64,000 nt of DNA from Angustibacter sp049994355 (GTDB lineage: Bacteria > Actinomycetota > Actinomycetes > Actinomycetales > Angustibacteraceae). The stretch's first letter is position 1; each line of letters opens with the position of its first letter. This document shows, in pieces, positions 50,194-59,697 of the stretch. The notes under the pieces are model-generated. The model had not been told where the DNA came from. It ran no database searches and worked only from the letters and a program-made list of their open reading frames with translations. The stretch lies in NCBI RefSeq assembly GCF_049994355.1, contig NZ_CP188257.1:4340001-4404000 (forward strand), in the 5' to 3' direction. A program made the position numbers and the translations under genes.

Positions 50194-50732
50194 TCGTCGG
50201 CCGCCCCCCACGCGTCGGCTGACGGCGCGAGCTCGAGCAACATCCTGGTGTTGCCCAAGGTGTTCGGCTTGACCCGGTCCAGGTCGAGGAACTCGGCAAC
50301 ACCCTCATCGTACGAGCGCAGCAGCTCCGCGTAGACATCCTGAGTCACCGGTGTGCCCTCGATCACCCGAAAGCCGTGCCGCAGGAAGAACTGCTCCTCG
50401 AACGTCAGGCAGAACACCCGAGTGACGCCGAGCTCGCGGGCCCGCCTGACGAGCTCGGCGAGCAGCTCGGCGCCGACCCCGGTACCGCGGTGGGCGTCCG
50501 CCACGGCGAGGGTGCGCACCTCGGCCAGGTCGTCCCAGAGCACGTGCAGAGCGCCGCAGCCGGCCAGCTCGCCGTCCGGGCCGTCGACCACCACGAACTG
50601 CTGCAGCCCCTCGTAGTACGCCACGGCGTCCTTGCTGACCAACACCCGCGCGGCGGCCAGCGGCTCGATCAACGCACGGATCGCCCGGACGTCGGACGTC
50701 CGGGCGATCCGCACCGCGGGTCGAGGGGCCAT
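50190..50732 (-). CDS. GNAT N-acetyltransferase, ArgA-like
   Basis: A 180-residue GNAT protein like the stand-alone amino-acid N-acetyltransferases that act as N-acetylglutamate synthases (ArgA/short NAGS) in actinobacteria. The N-terminus MAPRPAVRIARTSDVRAIRA and GLQQFVVVDG match; the acetyl-CoA motif is LAVADAHRGTGVGAELLAEL near residue 80, and VFCLTFEEQFFLRHGF follows. ATG 50732 is preferred over 50741. A 35-bp palindrome falls in the start of the reading frame. There are no arginine genes nearby. Confidence 0.8.
   Translation of the reverse strand: MAPRPAVRIARTSDVRAIRALIEPLAAARVLVSKDAVAYYEGLQQFVVVDGPDGELAGCGALHVLWDDLAEVRTLAVADAHRGTGVGAELLAELVRRARELGVTRVFCLTFEEQFFLRHGFRVIEGTPVTQDVYAELLRSYDEGVAEFLDLDRVKPNTLGNTRMLLELAPSADAWGAADE
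50677..50711. repeat. Perfect 16-bp palindrome arms inside the acetyltransferase reading frame
   Basis: CGGATCGCCCGGACGT (50677-50692) and its exact reverse complement (50696-50711) flank a 3-bp centre, within codons for RIARTSDVRAIRA. The mRNA can fold a strong hairpin a few codons after the start. It might regulate translation, or be a chance result of Arg/Asp-rich codons. Confidence 0.85.
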
Positions 50733-50811
50733 GCCGGCCATTCTGCCGTGCGACGGGACGACGCTGCGGGAGGCGCCGGACGCCGTCCTGGAACTGCGCC
50801 GACGCAGCGGA

Positions 50812-51579
50812 TCAGTTGCTGCGCTGGTTGAGCACGAACTGCTCGCCGGTGCGGACCGAGTTGGCCGCGATCAGGCCGTCGCTGCCGGTCTGGCCGGTCA
50901 CGACGACCGGCTGGCCGACCTTGACGTCGTCCTTGGTGCCCTTCTGGGTGAGCGTGTACGTCGTGCTGTCACCGAGCTTGACCTTGACAGTGTTGCCGTT
51001 GGCCTGCTTGATGGTGACGGTGTCACCGTCCACCGCGGTCACCGTGCCCGCGGCCAGGCCACGGCCCGCGGGGCCGACGCCCTGACCGGGCTGCGCCTGG
51101 CCCTGCTGACCTTGACCCTGCTGCCGGTTCTGCGGAGCCTGTCCACCGCCAGGGAAGCCGTAGCCGCCGCGACCGTTCGAGAAGTTGCCCCGGGCGTTGG
51201 CCTGGGTGTCGTCGCCGCCGACGTTGTGGCCGATCAGCGCGCCGATCACGCCGCCCACCACGAGCAGCGCCACCCCGAGCATCGCCAGGGTGCTGGTCGG
51301 CAGCGACGGTCCGCTCTTGCGAGGGCTCAGCGCGGGCTGGCCCTGAACCCCGGCCGGCGGCGCCGCGAGCGGGTCGAACTGTTGGGACGGCGCGGGCTGG
51401 GAAGGCGCGGGCTGGGACGGCGTGGGCTGGGACGGCGCGGGCTGGGAAGGAGCTGGCTGCGGCGGCGCGGGCTGGGAAGGAGCGGGCGGCGCGGCTTCGG
51501 GCTGTGGCACAGTCGGCTGGGACTCTCCCAGCGGCTGGGTCTGGCCCGCCTCATCCGGTCGCTGGGGCTGGTCGGTCAT
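50812..51579 (-). CDS. DUF5666-like membrane-anchored protein with PAPSQ repeats
   Basis: A 255-residue protein (ATG 51579, GAGGAG site). The first 80 residues are Pro/Gln/Ala/Ser-rich with about seven PAPSQP repeats encoded by a 15-bp tandem repeat (about 51387-51485). A membrane helix lies near residues 104-125 (LAMLGVALLVVGGVIGALIG). The exposed C-terminus (GTVTAVDGDTVTIKQANG) resembles DUF5666 OB-fold domains. It runs 112 bases after the MacB-like permease, so it may be part of the efflux operon. Confidence 0.75.
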   Translation of the reverse strand: MTDQPQRPDEAGQTQPLGESQPTVPQPEAAPPAPSQPAPPQPAPSQPAPSQPTPSQPAPSQPAPSQQFDPLAAPPAGVQGQPALSPRKSGPSLPTSTLAMLGVALLVVGGVIGALIGHNVGGDDTQANARGNFSNGRGGYGFPGGGQAPQNRQQGQGQQGQAQPGQGVGPAGRGLAAGTVTAVDGDTVTIKQANGNTVKVKLGDSTTYTLTQKGTKDDVKVGQPVVVTGQTGSDGLIAANSVRTGEQFVLNQRSN

Positions 51580-51691
51580 CGTGACTCCTCGAACTGGTGA
51601 CGGATCCCCTGCGCCGAGATGACGCGAACGGGGCACTGGGAGGGGCTGGGCTGCCCCATCTGTGACCGCTCGGCGGCGGTCGGTCGGTGGC

Positions 51692-52914
51692 TCATTCGTG
51701 ACGCAACGCGTCGATGGGTCGCAGCCGGGCTGCGCGGCCGGCTGGGTAGCCGCCGAAGAAGACGCCGATGACGACGCACACGGCCAGCGCGAGGGCGATG
51801 GACGACGGCACCAGCACTGGCTCGATTCCCGAGATCTTGAACTGCACGGTCACTAGGGCCGCGACCACGCCGAGCAGTCCGCCGAGCAGGCTGAGCGCCG
51901 TCGCCTCGGTGAGGAACTGCCCGAGCACCGCGCCGGTCCGCGCGCCGAGGGCCTTGCGGATCCCGATCTCCCGAGTCCGCTCGGTGACTGTCACCAGCAT
52001 GATGTTGGTGATCCCGATGCCGCCGACCAGCAGGCTGATCCCGGCGACGGCGGCCAGTAGGACGGTGAACGTCTTGCTGGCCTCGGTGCGGGTGCTGAGC
52101 AGCTGGGACTGGTTGAGCACCCGGTAGGTGCGGTCGTTGCTGCTGGTCACCCCGAGCTGGTGGTCCAGGATCGCGGTGACCTCGGACTCGGCCTGGTCCA
52201 CCGCGGCGGCGGTGGACGCCTGGACGACGACCGAACTCAGCGCCCCGTACCCGGTCAGCTCGCGCTGCACCGTGGTGATCGGCGCGACGATGGTGTCGCC
52301 GGCGTCCTGGAACCCGGTGGATCCCTTGTCCGCCAGCACTCCTACGACGGTCAGCCGCAGGTTGCCCACGTTGACCTGGTGGCCCACCGGGTTGAGTCCG
52401 GAGAACAGGTTGTCCGCCGTGGTCGAGCCGATCACTGCGACCTTGCGGCCGTTCTCGACGTCGTCCTCGGTGAAGTACGCCCCACGGGCGACTGGGCTGT
52501 TGGTGGCCTCGAAGTACGACACCGAGGTGCCGACGATCGAGGGCACAGTGACGCTGGTGTCGCCGGCCGTCACGGTCGCGGACGTCGTCGCCTCTGGGGT
52601 CACGCTCTTCACGTCGGGCGCGAGCGAGGTGTTGGTCAGCTGGCGGGCCACGGCCATCGTGATCCCGCCGGTGCTCACCTGCTGCTGGGCGCCGCCGCGG
52701 CTGGAGAAACCGCGCCCGCCCTGGCTGCTGATGGTCAGCGTGTTGGTCCCGAGCTGCTCGATGGACTGCTCGATCGCCTTGGACGAGCCGTTGCCGACGG
52801 CCACCAGCACGATCACGGCGGCGACGCCGATCAGGATGCCGAGCGTGGTCAGCGTCGAGCGCAGCGGGTTGGACGACAGGCCGCGCAGCGCGGACCGGAC
52901 CACCTCGAGCGGGC

Positions 52915-52918
<4 letters not shown>
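51692..52918 (-). CDS. MacB-like ABC transporter permease
   Basis: A 408-residue protein with an N-terminal helix (LRSTLTTLGILIGVAAVIVL), a 230-residue periplasmic-type MacB_PCD domain and three C-terminal helices of the FtsX fold (SLLVGGIGITNIMLVTVTER, TREIGIRKALGAR). GTG 52918 overlaps the ATPase stop. MacAB-type pumps move peptides, drugs or lipids out across the envelope by mechanotransmission. Confidence 0.92.
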
Positions 52919-53624
<706 letters not shown>

Positions 53625-53628
<4 letters not shown>

Positions 53629-54893
53629 TTGCCGCCACCTGCTGGCCCGTTCCCGTTGGTCACCAGGCCGCCGCCGAGGCCACCGCCGGGGAAGTTCCCG
53701 CCGGGGAAGCTCCCCGAGCCGCCCGACGTCGACGTCGCGGTGGTCAGCAGCACGGTCTGGCCGGCGCTCAGGCCGCTGGTGACCTGGGTGAGCTGGTCGC
53801 CCTCGAGGCCGATCTCGATCGGGGTGCGGGTCGACTTGCCGTTGGCGACGACCGTGACCGTGTGCGTGCCGCCCGCGCTGGTGATCGCCGAGCCGGGCAC
53901 GGTGAGCACGTTGCTGGCGCTGCCCGTGGTCACGGTCACCGTCGCGGTCTGCCCGGACCGCAGGCCCTTCGGCAGCGTGGGCAAGCTGATCGTGACCGCG
54001 TAGCTGACCACGTTGTTGGACGTCGTGGGGGTCGGCGCGACGGTCGTCACCTTGCCGGTCACCGGCGTCTCGGCCGCGGCGTTGAAGACCGTGGTCGCGG
54101 CCTGCCCGACCTTGAGCTGCATGGCGTCCGCCTCGGCGAACGACGCCGAGACCTGCATTCTGGCCAGGTCGGCGATGGTGAACAGCCCGCTCGAGCTGGT
54201 GTCGGTCGATCCGTTGCCGCTCGAGCCGTTGCCACCCGACGAGCCACCGACGGTCCCGTTCACGGTGAGCACCGTGCCGGCCCGCGGGCTGCGCAGCGTC
54301 GCGCCGTCCAGCGCCTGCTGGGCGGTGTCCAGGTCGTTCTGCGCCTGCAGCTGGTTGGCCCGGGCCGAGGCGAGCTGGGCCGAGGCGGACGACACGGAGC
54401 TGGCCGCGCCGTTCTGGCTGTTGCTGCTGGAACCGTTGGCAACATTGGTGTTGCTGCTGTTGCTGGTGTCACTTGAAGCCGCGTTCTCGGCTGCCACCGC
54501 GTCGTCGTAGCTCTGCACGGCCGCGGAGTACTGGTCCTGCGCGGCGTCCAGCTTGGCCTGCGCGACGTCGACCTGGGTCTGCAGCGCGTCGGCGTCCAGG
54601 GTGGCCAGCACCTGTCCCTTCTTGACCGTCGAGCCGACCGTGACCTTGATGCTGGTGATCGTCCCGGTGGAGGTGAAGGACACCTCCGAGGTGCTGGTCG
54701 GCTCGCTGGTGCCGGTGGCGCTGACCGTGGCGGTCACGTCCCCGGTGGACACGGTGGCGGTCCGTTGGCTGGAGGCCGTGGCCTCGGTCCCACCCCCGCG
54801 AAGCAGAACGAAACCGACGACGAGGGCGACGATGAGGACGGCGGCGATGGACAGGTTGATGATGGCCACCCGTCCCGGACGAGAGAGCTTCAT
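53625..54893 (-). CDS. HlyD/MacA-type membrane fusion protein
   Basis: A 422-residue periplasmic-adaptor-like protein. It has an N-terminal membrane anchor (VAIINLSIAAVLIVALVVGF), a lipoyl/barrel domain (FTSTGTITSIKVTVGSTVKK), a long coiled-coil hairpin with an unusual Ser/Asn insert near residue 145, and beta domains. The Gly/Phe-rich tail ends GGGK. With the ATPase and permease it forms a MacAB-type exporter in a bacterium without outer membrane. ATG 54893 is the most likely start. It is divergent from the LacI regulator gene. Confidence 0.9.
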
Positions 54894-55000
54894 GGCGCCA
54901 GGATGTGGTTCGATCCTGTGTAGGTGCTGTGAACGCGCCGTGTGCAGGCTGTCGGTCTGCAGTCGCGCGATCACCATGGCGTGGCCCTAAACTCCGGCAC

Positions 55001-56032
55001 GTGCGAGATCAGAGCTCACCATCGGGTGGCCAACCGACCCTCGAGTCGGTCGCCGCGCTCGCCGGTGTGTCTCGCGCGACGGCCGGGCGGGTGCTCTCCG
55101 GATCGCCGAGGGTGAGCCCGGCGGCCAAGCAGGCGGTGCAGGACGCCGCGGCCGAGCTGTCATACGTGACGAACCGGGCGGCCAGGTCGCTGGTCACCCG
55201 ACGAAGCGACTCGATCGCGTTCGTGGTGTCGGAGTCCGAGGAGCGGCTCTTCGAGGACCCGTTCTTCCCGGCCGTGCTGCGCGGAGCGCACAAGGCCGTC
55301 TCCGGGGAGAGCGTGCAGCTGGTGTTCGTCGTGCTGGCCACGCCCTCCGAGCACGAGCGGTTCTTCCGGTTCGCCGCCGGCGGCCACGTGGACGGCGCGA
55401 TGTTCATCTCGCTGCACGGTGACGACCCGCTGCCGAACCGGTTGCGCCAGGTCGGCATCCCCGTCGTGCTGTCCGGGCGACCGTTCCGGCCGGACGACGA
55501 CATCCCCAGCGTCGACGCCGACAACGTGACGGGCGCGCGGCTGGCGACTCGGGCCCTGCTGGACGCCGGCTGCACCCGGCTGTCCACCATCACCGGACCA
55601 TTGGACATGCCGGCGGCGCAGGACCGGCTCAGGGGTTACCAGGACGAGCTCACCGACTCGCGGCGCAAGGTCGCCCGGACCCGCACGATCGAGTCCGACT
55701 TCAGCACCGACGGCGGGTTCGAGGCGATGAACCAGCTGCTGCGCAACAGGTTCGCACCAGATGGGGTCTTCGCGGCGAACGACCAGATGGCGGTCGGCGC
55801 GATGCGCGCGGTGCGCGAGGCGGGGCTGCAGGTACCCCGGGACGTGAAGGTCGTGGGGTTCGACGACAGCCCGCTGGCCACCGCCGCGCACCCTCCGCTG
55901 ACGTCGGTCCGGCAGCCGATGGAGGAGCTCGGTCGCGAGATGGCGCACCTGCTGATGGCCCTGGTGAACGGTGAAGCCACGCACACCTCGGTGATGCTGC
56001 CGACCGAGCTGGTGGTCCGCGGCACCTGCTGA
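55001..56032 (+). CDS. LacI family transcriptional regulator (CebR-like)
   Basis: A 343-residue repressor from GTG 55001. The helix-turn-helix is TLESVAALAGVSRATAGRVL with the hinge SPAAKQAVQDAAAEL near residue 40. The rest is the periplasmic-binding-protein fold (GVFAANDQMAVGAMRAVREA). It lies directly upstream of the sugar importer and beta-glucosidase genes, on the same strand, and the two operators at 56219-56255 fit LacI-type symmetry. Derepression by a sugar such as cellobiose is expected by analogy with CebR. Confidence 0.92.
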   Translation: MRDQSSPSGGQPTLESVAALAGVSRATAGRVLSGSPRVSPAAKQAVQDAAAELSYVTNRAARSLVTRRSDSIAFVVSESEERLFEDPFFPAVLRGAHKAVSGESVQLVFVVLATPSEHERFFRFAAGGHVDGAMFISLHGDDPLPNRLRQVGIPVVLSGRPFRPDDDIPSVDADNVTGARLATRALLDAGCTRLSTITGPLDMPAAQDRLRGYQDELTDSRRKVARTRTIESDFSTDGGFEAMNQLLRNRFAPDGVFAANDQMAVGAMRAVREAGLQVPRDVKVVGFDDSPLATAAHPPLTSVRQPMEELGREMAHLLMALVNGEATHTSVMLPTELVVRGTC

Positions 56033-56176
56033 CCCCGCCACCCGCCGTCCACCTCAGGGGCCCTCTGACGAGCGGGAACGGCCGCGCGACCCCGGAAAGG
56101 CGCACGGGATACGCCGGATCCACGGGGCGAAGCACGACAAAACCGGGCGCCGAGCCAATTTGTTGTGCGCCACACC

Positions 56177-56206
56177 TTGACACCCGTGGCCCGGGTCCAT
56201 CAGTAT
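56177..56206 (+). promoter_or_regulatory. Promoter of the sugar importer operon
   Basis: A perfect -35 hexamer TTGACA (56177-56182) and a -10-like CAGTAT (56201-56206) are spaced 18 bp apart. The operators lie directly downstream, overlapping the expected start site and the first transcribed bases. The remaining parts of the 338-bp gap between the LacI gene and the binding-protein gene hold no gene that I can see; the stretch 56260-56340 is a Pro/His-codon-like leader of no clear structure. Confidence 0.65.
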
Positions 56207-56218
56207 CTGGCCACCAGC

Positions 56219-56234
56219 GTGAGAGCGCTCTCAC
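56219..56234. promoter_or_regulatory. LacI-type operator 1
   Basis: GTGAGAGCGCTCTCAC is a perfect 16-bp palindrome with the central CG characteristic of LacI-family operators; the CebR consensus TGGGAGCGCTCCCA is closely related. It lies 12 bases after the -10 region. Confidence 0.8.
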
Positions 56235-56241
56235 AGAATAG

Positions 56242-56255
56242 CGAGAGCGCTCTCA
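56242..56255. promoter_or_regulatory. LacI-type operator 2
   Basis: CGAGAGCGCTCTCA repeats operator 1 with one base changed at the outer edge. The centres of the two sites are 22 bp apart, about two helical turns, so two dimers could bind side by side on the same face of the DNA. Confidence 0.78.
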
Positions 56256-56370
56256 TCAGCCCAGCACCACCACACCGCCAAGCACCACCAGCTACCCACC
56301 CGCACCCGCCGCGTGCACCAGCGGCGCCACGTTCAACGACGAACGGCCTTCGGGCCAGAAGGAGCTCCGG

Positions 56371-57672
56371 ATGCACCTGCGACGTCCTGCGACCGCTGTA
56401 GCGGCCGCGACGATCTGCGTGGCCCTCGGCGTCACCGGCTGCGGAAGCAGCAGTAGCGATGACGACGCCGCCTCGGGCTCGGGGGGCAAGACCACCCTCA
56501 CCGTGAGCCTTTTCGGCACCTTCGGGTACCAGGAGGCCGGTCTGTTCGACAAGTACCACGCTGCCCACCCCAACATCACCATCAAGTACGACTCCACCGA
56601 GCAGGAGAAGAACTACTGGACGGCGCTGCAGACCAAGCTCGCCTCCGGTAGCGGCGCCTCCGACGTGCAGGCCATCGAGGTCGGCCGGATCACCGACGTC
56701 GCCCAGAACCAGGGCGACAAGTGGCTGGACCTCAAGGGCACCACCGCCGCGGCCCAGATCGCCAACTACCCGGCCTGGAAGGAGGCGGCGGCGACCACCA
56801 AGGACGGCGCCGTGCTCGGCCTCGGCACCGACATCGGGCCGACCGGCATCTGCTACCGCACCGACCTGATGAAGGCCGCCGGGATGCCTACCGACCCGGC
56901 CGAGCTGGCCAGCAAGCTCACCTCCTGGGACGACTACATCGCCATGGGCGAGCAGTTCAAGGCCAAGGCGCCCAAGGGCACGTCCTGGACCGACGCGGCC
57001 GGCGGTCTCTACAACGTCGTGGTCTCGACCGAGTCGAAGATCTACTACGACGAGAGCGGCCAGCTGATCTGGAACACCAACCCGGCCGTCAAGCACGCCT
57101 TCGACCTGTCCGCCAAGGCGGGCCAGGACGGGCTGACCGCCAAGCTCGGCCAGTTCACCCCCGAGTGGAACTCCGGCTTCAGCAAGGGCTCGTTCGCGAC
57201 GATCGCCTGCCCGTCCTGGATGGTCGGCTACATCAAGGGCCAGGCCGGCGACGGCGGCAGCGGCAAGTGGAACGTCACGACGCTGCCCGGTGGCGTGGGC
57301 GGCAACTGGGGCGGCGCCTACCTGTCGATCCCGAAGCAGAGCAAGCACCAGAAGGAAGCCGCAGACCTGATCAAGTGGCTGACCGACCCTGAGCAGCAGG
57401 CCACGGTCTTCAACAAGGTCGGCAACTTCCCGTCCAACAAGGGCGCCTTCACCATGGTCGCCGACACCAAGGACGACTACTTCAGCGGTGCACCGATCGG
57501 CAAGGTCTTCGGTGACATCGCCGCCGCCGCACCGACCCAGATCCACGGCAAGGACGACGGCACGATCCAGAACCAGATCAGCACCGCCCTGCAGTCGGTC
57601 GAGACGAACCACGTCTCGCCGGACAAGGCTTGGGCGACCCTGAACGACACGCTCAAGACCCAGCTCGGCTGA
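56371..57672 (+). CDS. Sugar ABC transporter substrate-binding lipoprotein (CebE-like)
   Basis: A 433-residue extracellular solute-binding protein of family 1. The lipobox is LGVTGCGSS (Cys near residue 24), followed by a Ser/Asp spacer and the mature fold (KTTLTVSLFGTFGYQEAG). GTDIGPTGICYRTDLMKAAG is the family 1 core region. A GAAGGAG site lies before ATG 56371. It captures an oligosaccharide, probably cellobiose or another beta-glucoside by context, and passes it to the two permeases. Confidence 0.92.
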   Translation: MHLRRPATAVAAATICVALGVTGCGSSSSDDDAASGSGGKTTLTVSLFGTFGYQEAGLFDKYHAAHPNITIKYDSTEQEKNYWTALQTKLASGSGASDVQAIEVGRITDVAQNQGDKWLDLKGTTAAAQIANYPAWKEAAATTKDGAVLGLGTDIGPTGICYRTDLMKAAGMPTDPAELASKLTSWDDYIAMGEQFKAKAPKGTSWTDAAGGLYNVVVSTESKIYYDESGQLIWNTNPAVKHAFDLSAKAGQDGLTAKLGQFTPEWNSGFSKGSFATIACPSWMVGYIKGQAGDGGSGKWNVTTLPGGVGGNWGGAYLSIPKQSKHQKEAADLIKWLTDPEQQATVFNKVGNFPSNKGAFTMVADTKDDYFSGAPIGKVFGDIAAAAPTQIHGKDDGTIQNQISTALQSVETNHVSPDKAWATLNDTLKTQLG

Positions 57673-57687
57673 CCGGGCCAGTCTGAC

Positions 57688-58734
57688 GTGTCGTCTGCAG
57701 CCGCGACGGGTGCCACCCCCGACACCGCTACGAGCACCGCCAAAACGGCCTCGAGCGGCTCGGGTGAAGGCCCGACGTCGCAGGACGCTCCCCCACCCGC
57801 AGCCGTGCGGGTGGGGGAGCGGCGGCGCCCCACCTGGCGCCAGCGAGCCTTCCGCTTCGAGTCGAAGGCAGCCCCCTACGCCTACGTGTCACCGTTCTTC
57901 CTGGTGTTCGCAGCGTTCGGGCTGTTCCCGCTGATCTACACCGCCTGGATCAGCCTGCACGACTACAAGCTCGGGTCCGACATGACGTGGATCGGGCTGG
58001 ACAACTTCCGCTGGCTGTTCGCGAACTCGTTGTTCTACAACGCGTTGTGGAAGACGTTCACCATCGGCGTGCTGTCGACCGTCCCGCAGCTGATGCTGGC
58101 CCTCGGCCTGGCGCACCTGCTGAACTACTCCATGCGGGTCCGGACCTTCTTCCGAGTCTCGATGATCATGCCGTACGCCACCTCGGTCGCCGCTGCGACG
58201 CTGGTCTTCGCGCAGCTGTTCGGCCGGGACAACGGCTTCGCCAACTGGATACTGTCCTGGTTCGGCGTCGGCGCGATCGACTGGCGCAACGGCAACTGGA
58301 CGGCGCAGATCGCCATCGCGATCATCGTGACCTGGCGCTGGACCGGCTACAACGCGCTGATCTACCTGGCCGGCATGCAGTCCATCTCGCAGGACCTCTA
58401 CGAGGCCGCGGCGATCGACGGCGCCAGCCGCTGGCAGCAGTTCCGCTTCGTGACGCTGCCCGGCCTGCGCCCCACCATCCTGTTCACCGTCGTGGTCTCC
58501 ACCATCGGTGCGACGCAGCTGTTCGGCGAGCCGCTGCTGTTCGGCAACGGCTCCGCGGACGGCGGCGCGGTCCACCAGTACCAGACCATCGGGCTGTTCA
58601 TGTACCAGCAGGGCTGGCAGTACCTGCAGCTCGGCAAGGCAGCGGCGGTCGCCTGGGTGACGTTCCTGCTCATCGTCGTACTCGTGCTGGTCAACACCAG
58701 CATCGTCCGCTGGCGCACGAGGAGCGAGCGATGA
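57688..58734 (+). CDS. Sugar ABC transporter permease (CebF-like, MalF type)
   Basis: A 348-residue membrane protein with six helices and the EAA loop YEAAAIDGASRWQQFRFVTL near residue 240 that contacts the ATPase. About 60 disordered N-terminal residues (Ala/Thr/Ser/Pro-rich) precede the first helix. GTG 57688 lies 15 bases after the binding-protein stop. A strong hairpin lies inside this N-terminal coding region. The ATPase is not in the cluster, so a shared MsiK-type ATPase elsewhere must energise it, as in Streptomyces. Confidence 0.92.
   Translation: MSSAAATGATPDTATSTAKTASSGSGEGPTSQDAPPPAAVRVGERRRPTWRQRAFRFESKAAPYAYVSPFFLVFAAFGLFPLIYTAWISLHDYKLGSDMTWIGLDNFRWLFANSLFYNALWKTFTIGVLSTVPQLMLALGLAHLLNYSMRVRTFFRVSMIMPYATSVAAATLVFAQLFGRDNGFANWILSWFGVGAIDWRNGNWTAQIAIAIIVTWRWTGYNALIYLAGMQSISQDLYEAAAIDGASRWQQFRFVTLPGLRPTILFTVVVSTIGATQLFGEPLLFGNGSADGGAVHQYQTIGLFMYQQGWQYLQLGKAAAVAWVTFLLIVVLVLVNTSIVRWRTRSER
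57787..57820. other. Hairpin within the CebF-like permease coding start
   Basis: A perfect 15-bp stem (GCTCCCCCACCCGCA at 57787-57801 with 57806-57820) closes the tetraloop GCCG. It lies about 100 bases into the permease gene, in the part coding for a disordered tail. It would fold stably in the mRNA between the abundant binding-protein transcript and the permease genes, so it could lower downstream expression. Confidence 0.8.
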
Positions 58735-59627
58735 CCACCATGCCCATCCCGGCTGCGAGCAGCGGGGCACCGCCACTGCTGACCGTTCGGCCGCGTCGAC
58801 GCCGCCGCGGTCAGCACCAAGCCGGATGGGTCAGCTACCTGCTGCTGGCGCTCACCGCGCTGATCTTCATCCTGCCCTTCTACTACATGCTGGTCGTGGC
58901 CAGCCGGACCATGGCCGAGGCGGCGCAGGTGCCGCCGCCGCTGACCCCGGGCAACAACCTGTGGCACAACATCCAGGCGGCCACCCAGCAGGTGAACATC
59001 GGCAAGGCGCTGATCAACTCGGTGATCGTGTCCGGCTGCGTCACCTTCAGCACGGTCCTGTTCTGCACGCTGGCCGGCTACGCCTTCGCCAAGCTGCGCT
59101 TCCGTGGCAGCACCGTGTTGTTCTCGCTCGCCGTCGCGACCATGATGATCCCGCCGACCCTCGGCGTCGTCCCGCTCTACCGGATCATGGCCGAGCTGCA
59201 CCTGACCTCCAGGCTGTCCTCGGTGATCCTGCCGTCGCTGGTCAGCGCCTTCGGTGTCTTCTTCATGCGCCAGTTCCTCAGCCAGTCCGTGCCCGACGAG
59301 CTGCTCGAGGCGGCGCGGGTCGACGGCGCGACGTCCACCCGAACGGTGTTCTCCATCGTGCTGCCGATCGCCCGACCGGGCATGGCGGTGCTGGCGATGC
59401 TCACGTTCATGGCGTCCTGGAACGACTTCTTCTGGCCGATCATCGCGTTGAACTCGACGAACCCGACCGTCCAGGTGGCGCTGAACAACCTCGGCGGCGG
59501 CTACGTACCGGACCAGTCGATCATCCTGGCCGGCACGCTGGTCGGCACGTTGCCCGTCTTCCTGGTGTTCGCCCTGCTGGGGCGCCAGGTGGTCAGCGGC
59601 ATCATCTCCGGCGCGGTCAAGGGATGA
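58731..59627 (+). CDS. Sugar ABC transporter permease (CebG-like, MalG type)
   Basis: A 298-residue membrane protein with six helices and the EAA loop EAARVDGATSTRTVFSIVLP near residue 198. ATG 58731 overlaps the stop of the first permease (ATGA), with a GAGGAG site. It pairs with the CebF-like subunit. The gene is followed by the beta-glucosidase after 70 bases. Confidence 0.93.
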   Translation: MTTMPIPAASSGAPPLLTVRPRRRRRGQHQAGWVSYLLLALTALIFILPFYYMLVVASRTMAEAAQVPPPLTPGNNLWHNIQAATQQVNIGKALINSVIVSGCVTFSTVLFCTLAGYAFAKLRFRGSTVLFSLAVATMMIPPTLGVVPLYRIMAELHLTSRLSSVILPSLVSAFGVFFMRQFLSQSVPDELLEAARVDGATSTRTVFSIVLPIARPGMAVLAMLTFMASWNDFFWPIIALNSTNPTVQVALNNLGGGYVPDQSIILAGTLVGTLPVFLVFALLGRQVVSGIISGAVKG

Positions 59628-59697
59628 GTGGCCGCGCCACCCCCGCACAGCAGTCGTACCGTTATTCGTAGCAGTACCCGCAGAGAAGAGGGACTCC

